Below are positions 4,882 to 6,565 of a DNA stretch of 6,565 bases, piece after piece. The notes under the pieces are model-generated. The model was not told the DNA's origin and searched no databases. It saw nothing but the letters and a program-made list of their open reading frames with translations. The first letter of the stretch is position 1, and the number at the start of each line of letters is the position of its first letter. The translations under genes were made by a program, and so were the position numbers. The DNA is from Alphaproteobacteria bacterium (GTDB taxonomy: Bacteria > Pseudomonadota > Alphaproteobacteria > Sphingomonadales > Emcibacteraceae), in contig JAADGA010000115.1 in assembly GCA_013152615.1 (NCBI GenBank), positions 1 through 6,565 of the forward strand. The letters run 5' to 3'.

Positions 4882-6250
4882 GGATGGGGGTGCCGGGCCG
4901 CTTGCGTCTGATGGCCCGCATCACCCAGATATAGGCAACCCCGCCCGCCAGAATATTGGACAGACTGCTGGCGATATAGACATATTTTATATCGGACAGC
5001 AGGAAGGCCGCGATCACGACCAGCGGAAACTGGAAAACAGCGACCCTGAGGGTTGAGATAACCACCCCCGGTATCGGTTTGCCCATGCCGTTGAAGGTGG
5101 CGTTGGCGATCATGACAAAACCATAGGCACCGTAAGAGAGCGGCATGATATAGAGGTAACTGTTGGCAAAGCCCTGAATGATTTTGTCATCGCTGAACCA
5201 TGCGGTAATGAAGGCCGCCGTCCCGCCGATAGCCAGCGCCAGAACCGCGCTCCAGATCAGGGCGAACAGGGCGCATTGCTGCAAGGCCTTCTCTATCCGT
5301 TCCGGGTTCCCCGCGCCAATATTCTGTCCGGCAAAAGGGCCGATAACCGCCGACAGGGCATAAAACACAATGATGGTGACTGATTCTATGCGCATGGCAA
5401 CATTGGTCCCGGCGACAGCATCATTGCCGAACAGGGCGATGATCGTGATAATAACCCCGCCGGACAGCGGAATGATCATATTTGTCGCCATCGCCGGAAT
5501 GCCGACATGGGTAATTTTGCGAAAGCTGTCCCGGAAGCTGCGCATGACCTCTGCGCTGAATTCAAGCACCTGAAACCGATAGGCGAGATAGTAAAGGACC
5601 GCGACAAAGGTTCCGGCCCGGGCGATCAGGGTGGCAAGGGCGGCCCCGGCCATCTCCAGCCGTGGAAAACCGCAAAAACCAAAAATCATAATCGGGTCAA
5701 GAATGACATTGACCAGCGCGGCAATCAGCATCAGCCGACCCTGCAATGTGGTATCGCCCAGGGTCACCCCCATCGCCACCATCGGCACAATGATAAACAG
5801 CGGTGACCAGTACCAGACCTGCATATATTGACGGATCATCGGCAGGGTGGTCTTGTCCGCCCCCATCAGGGTAAAAAGCGGGTCAATGGTCAGCAGGCCA
5901 ACCACGGTAAAGATCAGGGATATGATGACGGCAATGATCAGGCTGTTGGTGGCGAGCCGGACCAGAGCCTGATCCGTGCCGCGACCGGAAGCGCGCGCCA
6001 TCACCGATGAGGTGCCGGCACTCAGACCGATGGAGGCGGAAACGATGATCATGGCGACCGGACTGACAAAACCCATGGTGGCAAGCTCCGCCGGGCCGAG
6101 TTTGCCAATAAAGAAAGTATCTGCCAGAATAAACCCCATGGTGGCACTGATGCCGATCATCATCGGTAATGCCATCCGGATTAAATGCCGGTGGACCGGG
6201 CCTGTTGTCAGATCAACATGGCGGGTGTTTTCTGCGGCTGATCCAGACAA
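4877..6250 (-). CDS. MATE-family multidrug/toxin efflux transporter
   Basis: An inner-membrane antiporter of 457 residues, typical length for MATE proteins, which export cationic drugs or metabolites using sodium or proton gradients. Two homologous six-helix halves can be traced. The first includes LADTFFIGKLGPAELA (42-57), GTSSVMARASGRG (79-91) and NVILDPIMIFG (181-191); the second begins after a charged linker near 235-247 and includes GPFAGQNIGAGNPERIEKAL (304-323) and NGMGKP (387-392). The start is TTG at 6250, supported by AAAGGAAAG about 8 bases upstream; it is the first start codon after an in-frame stop, and the next ATG (residue 26) would remove the amphipathic lead. It converges on gadB with 44 bp between stops, and diverges from yaaA. 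Substrate cannot be told from sequence. Confidence 0.92.
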   Translation of the reverse strand: MSGSAAENTRHVDLTTGPVHRHLIRMALPMMIGISATMGFILADTFFIGKLGPAELATMGFVSPVAMIIVSASIGLSAGTSSVMARASGRGTDQALVRLATNSLIIAVIISLIFTVVGLLTIDPLFTLMGADKTTLPMIRQYMQVWYWSPLFIIVPMVAMGVTLGDTTLQGRLMLIAALVNVILDPIMIFGFCGFPRLEMAGAALATLIARAGTFVAVLYYLAYRFQVLEFSAEVMRSFRDSFRKITHVGIPAMATNMIIPLSGGVIITIIALFGNDAVAGTNVAMRIESVTIIVFYALSAVIGPFAGQNIGAGNPERIEKALQQCALFALIWSAVLALAIGGTAAFITAWFSDDKIIQGFANSYLYIMPLSYGAYGFVMIANATFNGMGKPIPGVVISTLRVAVFQFPLVVIAAFLLSDIKYVYIASSLSNILAGGVAYIWVMRAIRRKRPGTPIH

Positions 6251-6314
6251 TCCGAACGCTTTCCTTTCCGGGCAGGCAAAGACGAATAAAGTTTAGGTTT
6301 TTATAGCCAGTATT

Positions 6315-6346
6315 TGGTATAAACAGGGTAACCGTAAATAAACAGG
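6315..6346 (+). promoter_or_regulatory. Candidate yaaA promoter and short direct repeat
   Basis: TGGTATAAA (6315-6323) is an extended -10 element (TGN followed by TATAAA), which can work with the poor -35 region seen here. ATAAACAGG occurs at 6319-6327 and again at 6338-6346, a 19-bp offset; the second copy supplies the ribosome site AGGA of yaaA. The 103-bp gap 6251-6353 must also hold the promoter for the divergent MATE gene; TATAAA on the minus strand (6305-6300) is a possible -10 without a clear -35. Confidence 0.35.
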
Positions 6347-6353
6347 ACAAAAA

Positions 6354-6565
6354 ATGCTGATCGTAACCTCACCGGCAAAAAAGCTCGACTTTTCACAGGA
6401 TGTGACCCGGCCCAGCTGGTCAATGCCGGTCTTTCTGGAGGATAGTGCGTATTTGATTGCGGCGCTGAAAAAACTAACCCGGCAGCAGTTGGCGCAGCTG
6501 ATGAATATCAGTGACCGGCTGGTCGAGCTTAATTATCATCGTTACCGGTCTTTTTCCCTGCCATT
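6354..6565 (+). CDS. yaaA: YaaA/DUF328 peroxide-stress protein, 5' part
   Basis: Only the first 70 complete codons are present; the gene runs off the right end. The translated start MLIVTSPAKKLDF is the signature of the YaaA (DUF328/UPF0246) family, usually about 250 residues, and the following LTRQQLAQLMNISDRLVELN matches the next conserved block. In E. coli, YaaA is induced by peroxide and limits free intracellular iron and DNA damage. The ATG at 6354 has AGGA at 6344-6347, a good spacing. It is divergent from the MATE gene across 103 bp. No OxyR-type site was recognised in that gap. Confidence 0.92.
   Translation, partial: MLIVTSPAKKLDFSQDVTRPSWSMPVFLEDSAYLIAALKKLTRQQLAQLMNISDRLVELNYHRYRSFSLP

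Noticed and set aside
4894..4918. CGGGCC/GGCCCG hairpin as terminator between the convergent genes
   Set aside because: It lies within the MATE coding end, has a 13-base loop and is not followed by a T run on either strand.
6203..6218. TGTTG-N6-CAACA inverted repeat containing GTTGTCA, similar to the TetR operator core
   Set aside because: It lies inside the MATE coding region, the spacing and half-sites differ from the 53-73 operator, and short matches of this kind are expected by chance.

Overview
The window reads like ordinary, gene-dense chromosome from an alphaproteobacterium. The 7Fe ferredoxin closely follows the alphaproteobacterial FdxA pattern, and the TerB-like, MATE and YaaA proteins fit the same group. 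Base composition is mixed to moderately GC-rich, with tetR AT-richer than the rest. I see no integrase, transposase, phage gene, CRISPR array, tRNA or rRNA, and the genus cannot be fixed from this sequence.

Layout. Bases 1-161 form a control region: a sigma70-like promoter whose -35 box lies inside a 9+9 bp inverted repeat. It leads into a TTG-started TetR/AcrR-type regulator (162-806) and, 24 bp later, a TerB-like gene (831-1301); the two probably form one operon. A separate seven-iron ferredoxin gene, fdxA (1424-1759), follows. Then come 272 bp without a large gene (1760-2031), holding GC-rich short repeats, a promoter candidate, a 15-bp direct repeat and a 15-codon leader ORF. The centre of the window is a glutamate-dependent acid-resistance pair: a GadC-type glutamate:GABA antiporter (2032-3456) and glutamate decarboxylase GadB (3462-4832), 5 bp apart. 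A convergent MATE-family efflux gene (4877-6250, minus strand) faces them, and a divergent, right-truncated yaaA (6354 to the end) closes the window.

How the genes work together. GadB consumes a cytoplasmic proton while converting glutamate to GABA and CO2. GadC exports GABA in exchange for fresh glutamate, so the pair forms a proton-consuming cycle. Two features depart from the E. coli model: the transporter lacks the long C-terminal plug that gates E. coli GadC, while the decarboxylase still ends in a histidine, as expected for the pH-dependent self-inhibition of GadB. The TetR regulator may autoregulate, and an 8-base half-site of its likely operator recurs at the gadC promoter. MATE export and YaaA (peroxide/iron stress) are stress functions but have no shown link to the gad pair.

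The most unusual structure is a run of four tandem 16-bp units at the gadB/MATE junction. The first unit encodes the last residues and stop codon of GadB. The fourth is again in the gadB frame and encodes the same Gly-Phe-Cys-His-stop. A closely related motif (GGCT..TGTCATTAA) sits upstream of gadC, so the operon is bracketed by it. I did not find a wholly new multi-gene system.
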